From the NCBI RefSeq assembly GCF_019042735.1, contig NZ_JAHQCR010000051.1:53731-117730 (forward strand): a stretch of DNA of 64,000 bases, read 5' to 3'. Each line of letters starts with the position of its first letter. Within the stretch, counting starts at the first letter, position 1. Position numbers and translations under genes: made by a program. This stretch comes from Evansella alkalicola. GTDB taxonomy: Bacteria; Bacillota; Bacilli; Bacillales; Salisediminibacteriaceae. Below are positions 35,522 to 44,991 of the stretch, piece after piece. The notes under the pieces are model-generated. The model did no database searches, had not been told where the DNA came from, and saw nothing but the letters and a program-made list of their open reading frames with translations.

Positions 35522-35550
35522 TAAAAATGAGCTGCATCATCGCAACTCAT
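35522..35550 (-). terminator. Terminator of the YcxB-like gene
   Basis: On the reverse strand ATGAGTTGC pairs with GCAGCTCAT (one mismatch) and is followed by TTTTTAT. Confidence 0.65.
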
Positions 35551-35584
35551 AATCTGTCTAAAGCTCCCCTTTTGTGGAAGAACA

Positions 35585-36118
35585 TCATTTAAGCTTCATT
35601 TTACTTGACTCTACTATATTATTAGAGACAATCATCTTAAATAAATCCATATCATCATTTAATTCAAAGAAACGTTTCGGTAAAATGATCGCCTTATGTT
35701 TTGATGTGTACAAAAGAAACATCTTTTCATGTTCCTTTGCTAAGTAAATTTCACGCCATTCATAAAAGTTGTTTGATAATCCTGCATGTTGATTGATCCC
35801 CTCGTTACTAAACGTATAACTGATTTCATTTTTAATACGTTGGTCACTTTCATACTCTTTAATCGCTCGCTTTTTAATGCTTTTCTTAACACTATAAATG
35901 GTTATTAGGGACATAATCAATGCTAGAACCCACTTAGGAATATAAAACAAAAAATTATCCTGCATTAACAGCTCTAGTAGGAGCAAAATTGCCCAATAAC
36001 AAAAGAAGAATAAGAAAAAATAGGCATTGGTAGTTTTTTTAGAATGATAATCATTATATTTTGTAAAGTCTTCTAATCTTACCGTTCCTTTAATTGAAAG
36101 TTCCTTCTTATTACTCAA
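35585..36118 (-). CDS. YcxB family membrane protein
   Basis: The 177-residue protein has two adjacent hydrophobic helices (about 33-52 and 60-76) followed by the YcxB-like C-terminal domain: YTFSNEGINQHAG, FYEWREIYLAKEHEKMFLLY and KAIILPKRFF. The family is widespread in Firmicutes and has no known activity; the domain probably sits in the cytosol as a small beta barrel. Monocistronic, with its own terminator. Confidence 0.8.
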   Translation of the reverse strand: MSNKKELSIKGTVRLEDFTKYNDYHSKKTTNAYFFLFFFCYWAILLLLELLMQDNFLFYIPKWVLALIMSLITIYSVKKSIKKRAIKEYESDQRIKNEISYTFSNEGINQHAGLSNNFYEWREIYLAKEHEKMFLLYTSKHKAIILPKRFFELNDDMDLFKMIVSNNIVESSKMKLK

Positions 36119-36259
36119 AAAATCTCTCCCTTTTATTCATTAAAATTCACCCTTAGTTAGAAGTCTATTATATTAGACTTTAAAAGCAGCTTCACGTAAC
36201 TAATAATACATAAGATTAAGTAAAGGTAAAAGAAAAATTGATGTGTTTTTTAAAATTAA

Positions 36260-36298
36260 AAACGAGACAAATTCTGTAGTGAATTAGATTCGTTTTCT
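36260..36298. terminator. Probable terminator of the flippase gene
   Basis: AAACGA with TCGTTT and an inner AATTC/GAATT stem form a two-part hairpin. On the reverse strand it runs into TTTTTAATTTT, about 40 bp after the flippase stop. Confidence 0.5.
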
Positions 36299-36334
36299 GT
36301 TTAGTTTTTAGTTCACTACCTAAGAGAAAACGAC

Positions 36335-37972
36335 TTATTGTGTTGCGCGCTGCTTCTTTTTTTTCAAAAAGTTAAATCGCTGTCCTAATATTTGACCTGC
36401 TAGACCTGATCGGATGGTCAAAAACATGTATGCGGCAAGACCAGCTGTGGTTGATACAATCAGAATGGTAAAAGCATTCACCTTTGTTTCAAGTGGTAAG
36501 AAGATACCTAAGCCATTGCGAATCAATATAACAACAATCCCCATGATTGCCGTAAACATCCCTATCAATAAAAGGCGTTTTAAAATAAATTTGTAGTTGT
36601 ATGGACCATACTTTCCAATTGTCCATAGAATGATGCCCAACGAGAGACTGTAACCTACTCCTGTCGCTAGGACAGCACCAATTGGACCGAACCATGTAAT
36701 AAAAGGCGTATTAAACAAGTATTTGAATAAGAGACCTACAAATAATGCAATCACAGAAAACTTCTGGCGGTCGATCCCTTGCAGTAAGGAAGTACATACT
36801 GCAAAGAGGGAAAACAGAATGGCGACTGGTGCATAATATCTTAGTAATTCTCCCCCAATTTGAATATCAGAAAGGGAATATAAAGATCCATATGCAGAGT
36901 CAGACAGTAAGATTAGCCCAGCAGAAGCTGGTAGGGCAAAGAATAATATTATTTGAAATGTCTGCGTAATTTGCTTTTGAAGCGTGTCGTAATCTTTTGT
37001 TGTAAATGCTTTTGTGACAGTTGGTATGATCGTTAACGACATGGCTGTTGCAATGGATACAGGAATTAAAATGAGCTTGTGCACTGCTTGTGTAAAGGCA
37101 CCAAGGTACATTTCAGCCTCCTCCATGGCATATCCAACCTGGGTCATGGCACTATTAAATGAAGTTAAATCGATCCATTGATAAAGTGGAATGGCGAGTC
37201 CCACAAAGGATATTGGCAATGCATAGGAAAGGAGCTCCTTATACATTTTTTTCAAAGGTATTTTTTCTTTAGCTGGTGCAGTCTCATTCATTTTTATGAG
37301 GCTATCTTTATTTTTTACATAATATAAAATAAGAACGATTAACGCGCCAGCAGCACCTACAAATGCTCCGAACATGGCCACGCCGACAGCACTACTAATT
37401 TCTCCATTCCAAACTTCTAGAATTAAAAAAGATAGTACTAATATGAAAACGATGCGGACTAGCTGTTCAATGACTTGAGAGATCGCAGTAGGTCCCATCA
37501 TTCCAAAGCCTTGGAAATATCCTCGAATGGAAGCCATGATTGGAATAATCAGTAATGCAGTGCTCACCATTCGAATGGTAAATACCGCATCTGAAATGGA
37601 GTTACTCCCTAAATCATCTGTGTTTAAGAATTGACGGGCAATTGGCTCGGCCAGGAAAAACAAGAGTGAAAATGCTACTAAGCCTGTAATAGACATGACT
37701 ATTATTCCTGATCGGAAAAGCCGTTGCACAGTTTGATGGTCCTCTAAAGCATTATATTTTGATATGAATTTCGATATAGCGATTGGAATTCCAAGTGTTG
37801 ATAAACTAAGGAAAATGGTATACGGGTTGTATCCATAAGTATAAAGTGCAAGTCCTTCTAACCCTACCATCGCCTGAAATGGGAAAATGTATATGATACC
37901 CAGAATTTTTGAGATGAAAATACTTGCAGTAAGAATAGCAGTACCCCTAAGTAAGTTCTTATCCAAGATCAT
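36335..37972 (-). CDS. ytgP: Polysaccharide/lipid flippase, YtgP (MurJ-like) of the MOP superfamily
   Basis: The 545-residue integral membrane protein has about 14 predicted helices. The N-terminus LLRGTAILTASIFISKILGIIY and the block VSTALLIIPIMASIRGYFQG are typical of the YtgP/SpoVB group. In B. subtilis YtgP is one of the lipid II flippases. SpoVB-type spore cortex flippases are close relatives, but the length (YtgP about 544) and N-terminus favour YtgP. Monocistronic. Confidence 0.82.
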   Translation of the reverse strand: MILDKNLLRGTAILTASIFISKILGIIYIFPFQAMVGLEGLALYTYGYNPYTIFLSLSTLGIPIAISKFISKYNALEDHQTVQRLFRSGIIVMSITGLVAFSLLFFLAEPIARQFLNTDDLGSNSISDAVFTIRMVSTALLIIPIMASIRGYFQGFGMMGPTAISQVIEQLVRIVFILVLSFLILEVWNGEISSAVGVAMFGAFVGAAGALIVLILYYVKNKDSLIKMNETAPAKEKIPLKKMYKELLSYALPISFVGLAIPLYQWIDLTSFNSAMTQVGYAMEEAEMYLGAFTQAVHKLILIPVSIATAMSLTIIPTVTKAFTTKDYDTLQKQITQTFQIILFFALPASAGLILLSDSAYGSLYSLSDIQIGGELLRYYAPVAILFSLFAVCTSLLQGIDRQKFSVIALFVGLLFKYLFNTPFITWFGPIGAVLATGVGYSLSLGIILWTIGKYGPYNYKFILKRLLLIGMFTAIMGIVVILIRNGLGIFLPLETKVNAFTILIVSTTAGLAAYMFLTIRSGLAGQILGQRFNFLKKKKQRATQ

Positions 37973-38197
37973 TTCTCCTAGCGTATTAAAGTTTAATTAC
38001 TGTATGTATTTTAGCATATAAATGATAAGGCAGCACTTTCAAGTTCAAAAGTCCATCCAACTATTGTATCCAATCTTGCTTTTTCAATAAATAAAAATTA
38101 AGTTTGTGGGAATTGATCTTAATTAGTCAAAAAATTCCTAATAAATGTTAAAATGTTCAGTATACATATCATGCGTAAAAAATGCGGAGGTGCTCAG

Positions 38198-39118
38198 ATG
38201 AATAACATGTTAAATCGTCCAAAATATTTTGGCGAAATTTTGGATGTGACTTTTAAACTAAGCAAGAGTCACTTTGTAAACTTTATGAAGATTTATTTCC
38301 TTCTTATTGCCCCAATTTACATATTGGACGCCATTATTAATCTATCATTAGGGATGAGTTTTTTCCGTCAAACGGGTAGTGGTTCCAATTGGTTTGAGAG
38401 ACTATTAACAGGATTTGAAGATGCAGGAAGTGCTATATCTACAACGGCAGCAGATATTTGGATTGTCATTATGGCTTTTCTAATGTTACTCCTCTATCCT
38501 GTTGCCCATGCTGCAATCCTATTTGCTGTAAATCATATTAGAAAAGGAGAAGAATATACGGTTGGTGGCGTAATTAAAAGTGCGTTCTCTCGCTTTTGGC
38601 CCCTATTATTAAGTAATCTATTGTTCTTTCTCATCCTTTTTGGGCTTATCCTGGCCACAGTTTTTGCAGCAGGATTTTCAGGTGTTATTGGTGTCGCGAT
38701 TCACCCTATTTTCGGTGTCCTTTTGATTTTTATCATGTTCTTTGGTGTCATATTAGGTCTTGGACTGTTGACTACCCGCTGGAGTTTTTATATAGGTTCC
38801 GTTGTATTAGACAAAGTTTCACCAGGTTTAGGGAGAAGTTGGAACTTATCTAAGGGAAGAACATGGGCGTCGTTCGGATTGTACATTATTTTTTATGTGA
38901 TTATCGGCTTCATTTCAACTGCTGTGGAACTTTCATTTGGAGTTATCCTGGGGTATAGTGTGTTGTTTCTCCTCATTAGTAATCTCGTATTAATATTTAC
39001 TACGATGATATTTTCCGTAGGATTCTCTGTTATGTATACAGATTTAAAGGCACGGCATGAAGCGGATGATTTGAAAGAACTACTAGATGATTACAATAAC
39101 GAGCAAACAAAGCTTTAA
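38198..39118 (+). CDS. Multi-pass membrane protein, glycerophosphodiester phosphodiesterase membrane-domain-like
   Basis: The 306-residue protein has about six hydrophobic segments and begins NRPKYFGEILDVTFKLSKSHF, typical of small membrane proteins heading DUF4129/MoxR clusters in Bacilli. No catalytic motif is seen. ATG 38198 has GGAGGTG at spacing 5; the longer frame from 38153 is not supported. It is followed by two repeat elements that separate it from the rest of the cluster. Confidence 0.7.
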   Translation: MNNMLNRPKYFGEILDVTFKLSKSHFVNFMKIYFLLIAPIYILDAIINLSLGMSFFRQTGSGSNWFERLLTGFEDAGSAISTTAADIWIVIMAFLMLLLYPVAHAAILFAVNHIRKGEEYTVGGVIKSAFSRFWPLLLSNLLFFLILFGLILATVFAAGFSGVIGVAIHPIFGVLLIFIMFFGVILGLGLLTTRWSFYIGSVVLDKVSPGLGRSWNLSKGRTWASFGLYIIFYVIIGFISTAVELSFGVILGYSVLFLLISNLVLIFTTMIFSVGFSVMYTDLKARHEADDLKELLDDYNNEQTKL

Positions 39119-39124
39119 AAAAAC

Positions 39125-39384
39125 AATTCTGTTAAAGGATAATGTTGAATTTACCACTTTTGATTTTTTGTGGAAGGTACACCTGTCTCTTCCTCTACGA
39201 GCAAATGCTTCGTAGCGTATCCGTCGAGACAACTCGCAGCATACTCGTGATGTTTATGCTCGTTCCTGCGGGATTAAAGGCAGGGGTAAGACCCCGCAGA
39301 TGCAAAGCATCGAGGAGGCTTACCAGCCGCCCGCGGAAAGCGAGTACCTGTAACAAAAAATCAACATCTAAGTTTAACAGAGCC
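39125..39384. repeat. MITE-like element, copy 2 (longer form)
   Basis: Terminal inverted repeats: TTCTGTTAAAGGATAATGTT at the left and AACATCTAAGTTTAACAGAGCC at the right, given here by its ends only. The core CAGCCGCCCGCGGAAAGCGAG region is shared with the other copies but in opposite orientation, with an extra internal palindromic stretch. It begins 7 bp after the stop of the upstream gene. Confidence 0.75.
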
Positions 39385-39425
39385 AAAAAATAATTCAAAT
39401 TTGGTAATGTCCTATCTTTAAGGAA

Positions 39426-39550
39426 GTTGATGAGACCGGAGCAAGGGAGACTCCTTCGGGATCAAAGGCAGAGGTAAGACCCTGCACAGCGAAGCTCGAA
39501 GCGCCTTACCAGCCGCCCGAGGAAAGGGAGTTTGCGCAGGTCTCATCAAC
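39426..39550. repeat. Related short element with perfect 12-bp terminal inverted repeats
   Basis: GTTGATGAGACC at 39426-39437 is the exact reverse complement of GGTCTCATCAAC at 39539-39550. The inside (CTCCTTCGGGATCAAAGGCAG, CAGCCGCCCGAGGAAAGGGAG regions) is a diverged version of the GC-rich core of the longer elements. 41 bp separate it from copy 2. Confidence 0.75.
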
Positions 39551-39673
39551 CCTTGTATTGATTATGCTCATATTTAGTCATCACCTAAATACAAATCGAG
39601 TCAATTTAATATTATGAAATAGCAGAAAAAAATATTTTTTGTAAAGATCGAGATTGAAAGGCAGGTGAAAGCA

Positions 39674-40318
39674 TTGGGCGAACCTGAAGAAGCAAGAAGA
39701 CAGCTCGAGGAAATCCTCAATCAAAGGGAATATCAAATATATTATGAGGATACAAGAGGTTTTTTAACGAGATTAATAGATACTGTTCAAACATGGGTCA
39801 TGGAGCAGCTAGCGAGACTATTCCCTGCTATCCAAACGTCAACAACGGTATCTAGCATCATATTTATTTTGATTATAATAGCTATTATTCTTATTCTTGG
39901 TGTGGTTTTATTTTTCACAGTGCGGACACTTAATCGGAAAAGGTTATACCGTGACAATAAACCACTTCAAAATAGAAAAGAAAAGAACTGGTCGTTTGAC
40001 ATGCATTTGAGTGAATCGAAAAAGCAGGAGGAGCTCGGAGATTATTCACAAGCGGCAAGGCACTTGTTTTTAGCCCTTTTGTTGTATTTTCATGATATAA
40101 ATTGGCTTGAAGCAAGGATTTGGAAAACAAATTGGGAGTACTATGAGGAACTAAGAAAAGTAAACGAAGATAGTGCAGAGTTTTTCTATGAGTTTGTCCT
40201 TATTTTTGATCAAATCACATATGGGGAGAGACAAATATCAAAAGAGGAATACATGTCCTACCAATCACAGGCGGTTCAATGGTTAGAAATAAATAGGAAG
40301 AAAGTTGAAATTAAATAG
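39674..40318 (+). CDS. DUF4129 domain-containing membrane protein
   Basis: The N-terminal EEARRQLEEILNQREYQIYY, one hydrophobic helix (about residues 55-80), and the C-terminal DUF4129 block (QAARHLFLALLLYFHDINW) identify it. The family always occurs with MoxR and DUF58 genes. TTG 39674 has AGGTGA at spacing 5 and is preferred; GTG 39665 is possible. Function is unknown, probably a membrane partner of the MoxR ATPase. It is 11 bp from the next gene. Confidence 0.82.
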   Translation: MGEPEEARRQLEEILNQREYQIYYEDTRGFLTRLIDTVQTWVMEQLARLFPAIQTSTTVSSIIFILIIIAIILILGVVLFFTVRTLNRKRLYRDNKPLQNRKEKNWSFDMHLSESKKQEELGDYSQAARHLFLALLLYFHDINWLEARIWKTNWEYYEELRKVNEDSAEFFYEFVLIFDQITYGERQISKEEYMSYQSQAVQWLEINRKKVEIK

Positions 40319-40329
40319 GGGGGAAGGCT

Positions 40330-41460
40330 TTGAAGGGAAAATTGATCAATAGATGGACTTGGATATGGGTCCTTATCCTTCTATTATTCATACTAGGTAA
40401 CTATATCAGTCATTCAAACCAGCCCCAGGAGTACCCGGCATATGTCTCACAGTCTCCTTCCCAAAGTGGAACAAAGGCTATCTATACATATTTAGAAAAC
40501 GAGTATGGAAATGTGACTAGATGGGAGAATGAACCATTCTTATTGCAAGGGGAAAGTGATCTTTTACTAATGGTTGAACCATTTTTTGTTCCACCTGAAC
40601 AGGAAATGGCTAGCTATATGGACTATATTAATGCAGGGAATACGATATTGCTTTTTAGTAATAATCCTGTGGGGATGTTTGATGTAAAAGTTGAATATAG
40701 TGGTCTGAGTCAAGAAGAGGCCGAATTAGAATCAATAGACGGTTCACAGTATCAGGCGACACTTTATTCAGATGTTAGGATTCAATTAGAAGCAGAAGAT
40801 GAAGTTTTGTTACAAGATGAATATGGTGCGATAGCAGTAAAGCGCCCCCTTGGTGACGGGAGTCTGATCATTTCGAACACTCCGGAATGGCTAATGAATG
40901 ATGTGATATTAGATTATGACCATGTCCCACTTATCCTAGAACTATTAAGTACAGGATTAGAGGATGGGGGACAAATCATCTTTGATGAGTACATTCATGG
41001 AGCAACACCATCCATTACAACACTATATCCAAAAAGCTTTTTAGTGTTGTTGTTACAGGGCGCATTTGTAACCTTATTATGGCTGTGGTACCGTGGAAAA
41101 AGATTTGGCCCTATCTTACAAGCAAGGGAAGAGACTGTAAGATTTAGTGATGAGAGAATTACTGCTTTAGCTGCTTGGTATTTAAGATTAAGAGAAAAGG
41201 GTTTAACAGACTCCTTGAACACGCAAGCTCAATATATAAAAATGTTGCTTCAAGAGCACTGGAGAATTCCAACGCATACAGAGTGGCTAGATATGAAAGA
41301 ACAGCTAGAAAGAAAATGGACCACCGTGCCAAAAAGTGAAATTGAACCTTTCTTAATAGGTCTAGAAAATGTGTTGAGGAAGGAAAGCATTAGTAAACAA
41401 GAATACTTATTATGGTCGAAAAAATTGGAACAGTTAAGGAAAGGGGTGGAAGAAGGGTGA
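40330..41460 (+). CDS. DUF4350 domain-containing membrane-anchored protein
   Basis: The 376-residue protein has an N-terminal anchor helix (about 9-24), an extracytoplasmic DUF4350-like domain with SPSQSGTKAIYTYLENEYG and the later GDGSLIISNTPEWLMND, and a second helix near 238-254 before a cytosolic tail. It starts at TTG with GGGGGGAAGG upstream. The stop overlaps the MoxR start (GTGA). Role unknown, part of the membrane cluster. Confidence 0.8.
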   Translation: MKGKLINRWTWIWVLILLLFILGNYISHSNQPQEYPAYVSQSPSQSGTKAIYTYLENEYGNVTRWENEPFLLQGESDLLLMVEPFFVPPEQEMASYMDYINAGNTILLFSNNPVGMFDVKVEYSGLSQEEAELESIDGSQYQATLYSDVRIQLEAEDEVLLQDEYGAIAVKRPLGDGSLIISNTPEWLMNDVILDYDHVPLILELLSTGLEDGGQIIFDEYIHGATPSITTLYPKSFLVLLLQGAFVTLLWLWYRGKRFGPILQAREETVRFSDERITALAAWYLRLREKGLTDSLNTQAQYIKMLLQEHWRIPTHTEWLDMKEQLERKWTTVPKSEIEPFLIGLENVLRKESISKQEYLLWSKKLEQLRKGVEEG

Positions 41461-42389
41461 ATCAAATTACATCCTTGTTATCAAGCTATGAAGAAAAAAT
41501 ATTAGGACAAAGCACGAACTTAAAATTATTACTTGCTGCCGTATTATCTGGGGGCCATGTACTTCTCGAAGGTGTACCAGGTACTGGGAAAACACAAATG
41601 GTACGAACTTTAGCTACACTTATTGGGGGGACTTTCAACCGAATACAGTTTACGCCAGACCTTCTTCCAAGTGATATTACTGGAAGTAAAATATTCAACA
41701 TGAAAGATAGTACATTTGAAACAATACAGGGTCCAATTTTTACAAACATATTATTGGCTGATGAAATTAATCGTACGCCTGCTAAAACGCAAGCAGCGCT
41801 ACTAGAGGCAATGGAAGAAAAGCAGGTGACTATTCAAGGGGAAACATACAAGTTAGACGATGTATTTTTCGTTGTCGCAACACAGAATCCAATTGAATTT
41901 GAAGGAACATACCCTTTACCTGAAGCACAGCAGGACCGTTTCCTATTTAAATTGGATATTGAATTTCCAACTTTTGAGGAAGAGCAAAATGTATTGAAGC
42001 AAGTATTGGAGAACACGATGGCTGTTGGAAGTAATGACGAAGAGGCAGTCGTTGATTTAGATACCTTTCTAGAGATTAGAAACGATATTGAAGCCGTAAA
42101 CGTAAGCGATGATATTCTAAACTATACTATGAGCATTGTGAGAAAAACGCGGGAAAACGAGTCGATTCGTTATGGTGCAAGTACAAGGGCAGCCATTTCA
42201 ATTGGGAAAGCAGCAAAGTCATGGGCATATTTAGATGGTAGAGATTATGTGACTCCAGATGATATAAAAGTGGTAGCTAAGCCTGCGTTAAGACACAGAA
42301 TACAATTATCTCCACATATGGAATTGGAGGGGGCGACTGTTGACCAAATCATCAATGAGTTGGTGGGAGCGGTTCCTGTTCCGAGATAG
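41457..42389 (+). CDS. MoxR family AAA+ ATPase
   Basis: MoxR ATPases are chaperone-like and help mature or load partners that often carry VWA domains. The Walker A motif is GVPGTGKTQ (about 39-47), Walker B LADEIN, sensor region ATQNPIEFEGTYPLPEAQQDRF. The start is taken as GTG 41457, overlapping the previous stop; the longer frame from 41412 lies within the upstream gene. 310 residues. Its 3' end overlaps the DUF58 gene by 50 bp. Confidence 0.93.
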   Translation: MNQITSLLSSYEEKILGQSTNLKLLLAAVLSGGHVLLEGVPGTGKTQMVRTLATLIGGTFNRIQFTPDLLPSDITGSKIFNMKDSTFETIQGPIFTNILLADEINRTPAKTQAALLEAMEEKQVTIQGETYKLDDVFFVVATQNPIEFEGTYPLPEAQQDRFLFKLDIEFPTFEEEQNVLKQVLENTMAVGSNDEEAVVDLDTFLEIRNDIEAVNVSDDILNYTMSIVRKTRENESIRYGASTRAAISIGKAAKSWAYLDGRDYVTPDDIKVVAKPALRHRIQLSPHMELEGATVDQIINELVGAVPVPR

Positions 42390-43698
42390 GGGGATCATTC
42401 CAACAAAAAAGCTAGTATTGTTCATGTTAGCATTTTCCGGATTTCTCTTCATTACTGCCTTTCTAGGTGTATCATGGACGTTTATTTTCATTATAAATGT
42501 GGTTGTTTTCCTAGTAAGTCTCATAGATCTAGCCTATATACCTAAAAGGAAGGATCTTCATGTAGAGAGAATCATACCTAGTGAGCTGGAACGGGGACTG
42601 GCGTATGACGTAAAGGTAGTCGTAAAAAATGACTCGGATCATTCTATGAATTATAGATTTATAGATGGTATCCCACAGTCATTTATGAGGCCCTTCCCTT
42701 TCATAGGTGCTGCGAAAGCTATGTCTCAAGAAGAGGCTACTTATGAAACAAAAGCGCCTGTTCGAGGTAAGTATGAGATTAATAAGTTGTATTTCCGTTA
42801 CAGCAGTGGATTTGGTTTGTGGGAAAAGCAAACTTCATTCCATTTAGAAGAAACGGTAAAGGTTATTCCCGATCTAAGCTCTGTAAAGGATTACTTAAAA
42901 AATGCACAGCAGTATTTATTACATGAAGGTGTAAAAATTCGCAAACAAAATAGTGGAGTCGGCGAATTTGCGAAGGTCCGTAACTATGTCGTTGGTGATG
43001 ACCCAAGAAAAATTAATTGGCGGCAAACGGCAAAGCTACAGGAAGTAATGACAAATGAATATGAACCAGAGCGTGGGAAGTATATTACGATTTTAGTAGA
43101 TTGTGGACGTATGATGGGGGCAGAACTAAAAGAGAGTAACCGACTGGAAAAGGCGCTAGAAGCGGCATTAACGGTCACGGCAGCTGCCTTGAAAAATGGA
43201 GACTACGTATCAGTCGTTGCTTTTTCGAAAGAAGTGAAAGTGTATGTCCCTCCTGCAAAAGGAATGGACCATCTTCAAACAATCCTGCAGGCTATCTATC
43301 ACCTGCAAGTGGATCCAGTTGAGTCAAACTATGGAGCAGTATTAAATTATTTGCAATCCGTACAAAACAAACGGAGCTTACTACTATTATTTAGTGATAT
43401 TCAAACATTCTTATATGAGGATAGTACACTTGCCTATTTGCAACGATTGAGAAAGCGACATATGTTTTTAATGATAGGTATCGAAGACGAAATGTTGAGG
43501 GAGAAAGTGAAGAGCGCTCCTGATGAAGTTCGTTCAGCAATGGTGAAAAGCATTGCACAGCAACAACTGCTTTTTATCATGCGGGAAAAAAATAGGTGGC
43601 AAAAGCAAGGCCTCCATATGCTGGAGGCCAAAGGAGAGAAGCTTGCTAGCACAGCAGTTTCCCACTATATCGATACTATGAATCGAGGTTTACTGTAG
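42340..43698 (+). CDS. DUF58 domain protein (VWA-like partner of MoxR)
   Basis: The protein has two N-terminal membrane helices (about 25-62), then a beta domain, and the DUF58 signature GVGEFAKVRNYVVGDDPRKINWRQTAK around residues 205-232, given here as a region. A VWA-like fold (ITILVDCGRMMG) follows. TTG 42340 has GGAGGGGG at spacing 6 and lies inside the MoxR gene; ATG 42355 is an alternative. 452 residues. The MoxR-DUF58 pair is conserved across bacteria. Confidence 0.9.
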   Translation: MTKSSMSWWERFLFRDRGIIPTKKLVLFMLAFSGFLFITAFLGVSWTFIFIINVVVFLVSLIDLAYIPKRKDLHVERIIPSELERGLAYDVKVVVKNDSDHSMNYRFIDGIPQSFMRPFPFIGAAKAMSQEEATYETKAPVRGKYEINKLYFRYSSGFGLWEKQTSFHLEETVKVIPDLSSVKDYLKNAQQYLLHEGVKIRKQNSGVGEFAKVRNYVVGDDPRKINWRQTAKLQEVMTNEYEPERGKYITILVDCGRMMGAELKESNRLEKALEAALTVTAAALKNGDYVSVVAFSKEVKVYVPPAKGMDHLQTILQAIYHLQVDPVESNYGAVLNYLQSVQNKRSLLLLFSDIQTFLYEDSTLAYLQRLRKRHMFLMIGIEDEMLREKVKSAPDEVRSAMVKSIAQQQLLFIMREKNRWQKQGLHMLEAKGEKLASTAVSHYIDTMNRGLL

Positions 43699-43713
43699 CT
43701 TCTCTTTTTAAAA

Positions 43714-43896
43714 GGTTATTTTAACTATATTTGGTGTTGATTTTTTGTTACAGGTACTCGCTTTCCGCGGGCGGCTGGTGAGCCTCCTCGCTGCTTCGCA
43801 GCTGTGGGGTCTCACCCTTGCCTTCCATCCCGCAGGAGTCTCGTACCTTTCACAAAAAATCACATGATTCAAAAATCGATATTTTCCTTTATCTGA
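43714..43896. repeat. MITE-like element, copy 3
   Basis: The core (GTACTCGCTTTCCGCGGGCG ... GCAGGAGTCTCGTACCTTTC) matches copy 1. The terminal repeats are more decayed (GGTTATTTTAAC.. / ..TTTCCTTTATCTGA). The right end overlaps the 3' end of the reverse-strand SpoIIM-family gene, so the last codons of that gene come from the element. Confidence 0.7.
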
Positions 43897-44852
43897 TTTT
43901 TTTTCAAAAAGGCATATCCTAAGGCAATATAAAGGATCAGGCCAACGACGGTTAAAATAGCTACAATATATTTTGCTTCAAGGGAGATGGAAGCAGGGGT
44001 AATAAATCCTTCAATGACACCTGCAATGATGAAGAGCGGTATTGTACCTAAAAGTAATTGTACGGACCGCTTTCCATATTCCTTTAATTGGTAAACTCTT
44101 GAATATGATCCAGGTACGAATAGCTTATATCCCATTAGCAAGCCTGCTCCTCCAGCAATAAAAATCGCAACAAGTTCTATCATGCCATGGGGAACAATAT
44201 ATGCCCAAAATTCATATGTCATGTCATAGTGCCAGAAAAGGGCTGCTAAGGCACCTACTAATAGTCCATTGAAAATGAGTATATAGACGGTTAACAGGCC
44301 AAAGGTTACTCCTCCAGCAAAAGCCAAGATAGCTACTTGTATATTATTGGTCATAATACTCGTGGACATAAGAGAGGCATCAATCATGTCGTGATTTGCT
44401 CCAAGCTGTTCAGGATCCACCACGCCTTGTGCCATTTCAGCAGGTACAACAGAATATAAATGAAGTGGATCTATCATGACGGATATAAATCCTCCAACGC
44501 CACCGAGAATGAACAAGAGCATGGCCGTGACGGAAAACTTCCATTGGGCACCAAGCAACCCAATGAATTTTGTACTAAAGAAGTATCTCATTTGTTTCAT
44601 ACTAGTCGTTTGATCTTTATATAAAAGGTTATGCGCTTTAGCAACAAGTCCGTTTAAATATGCAGTCACATCTTCTTCTTTAAAATGAGTTTGACTGTAA
44701 GATAAATGTTGCGCTGTTTTTAAATAAAGCTTATGGAATGTATCAATATCTTCACCACTTAAGTTGGTTTTTCTTTTATGTAGCGTGGAGATATAGTCTT
44801 CTAATTGATTCCAATCTTCGCGATGGTTCTTAACAAATTGACTAACGTTCAC
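43869..44852 (-). CDS. SpoIIM/DUF95 family membrane protein
   Basis: The 327-residue protein has a polar N-terminus of about 105 residues, then several hydrophobic helices. Typical family blocks are NNIQVAILAFAGGVTFG, NGLLVGALAALFW and VPHGMIELVAIFIAGGAGL. Stage II sporulation protein M in the strict sense is about 215 residues and acts in engulfment; this longer form belongs to the RDD/MoxR/DUF58 clusters and is probably not the sporulation protein. Its final residues NIDF are encoded by a repeat element. Confidence 0.85.
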   Translation of the reverse strand: MNVSQFVKNHREDWNQLEDYISTLHKRKTNLSGEDIDTFHKLYLKTAQHLSYSQTHFKEEDVTAYLNGLVAKAHNLLYKDQTTSMKQMRYFFSTKFIGLLGAQWKFSVTAMLLFILGGVGGFISVMIDPLHLYSVVPAEMAQGVVDPEQLGANHDMIDASLMSTSIMTNNIQVAILAFAGGVTFGLLTVYILIFNGLLVGALAALFWHYDMTYEFWAYIVPHGMIELVAIFIAGGAGLLMGYKLFVPGSYSRVYQLKEYGKRSVQLLLGTIPLFIIAGVIEGFITPASISLEAKYIVAILTVVGLILYIALGYAFLKKNQIKENIDF

Positions 44853-44991
44853 TAATAGTCCTCCTTCAATTAAGATTGGTATGTTTGTGCTTTGTGGTGA
44901 AGTCGTTACATATATTAATTATTATATAAGTCTGTGATACTATTATACTACCACTGTAGTAAATATTATCCAATAACTGAGGTGCAAATAA

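Noticed and set aside
39142..39393. Frames inside the MITE-like element on either strand
   Set aside because: They fall within a terminal-inverted-repeat element and have no homology-like features.
43869..44852. Genuine sporulation gene spoIIM
   Set aside because: The protein is over 100 residues longer than SpoIIM and belongs to the MoxR/DUF58/RDD cluster.
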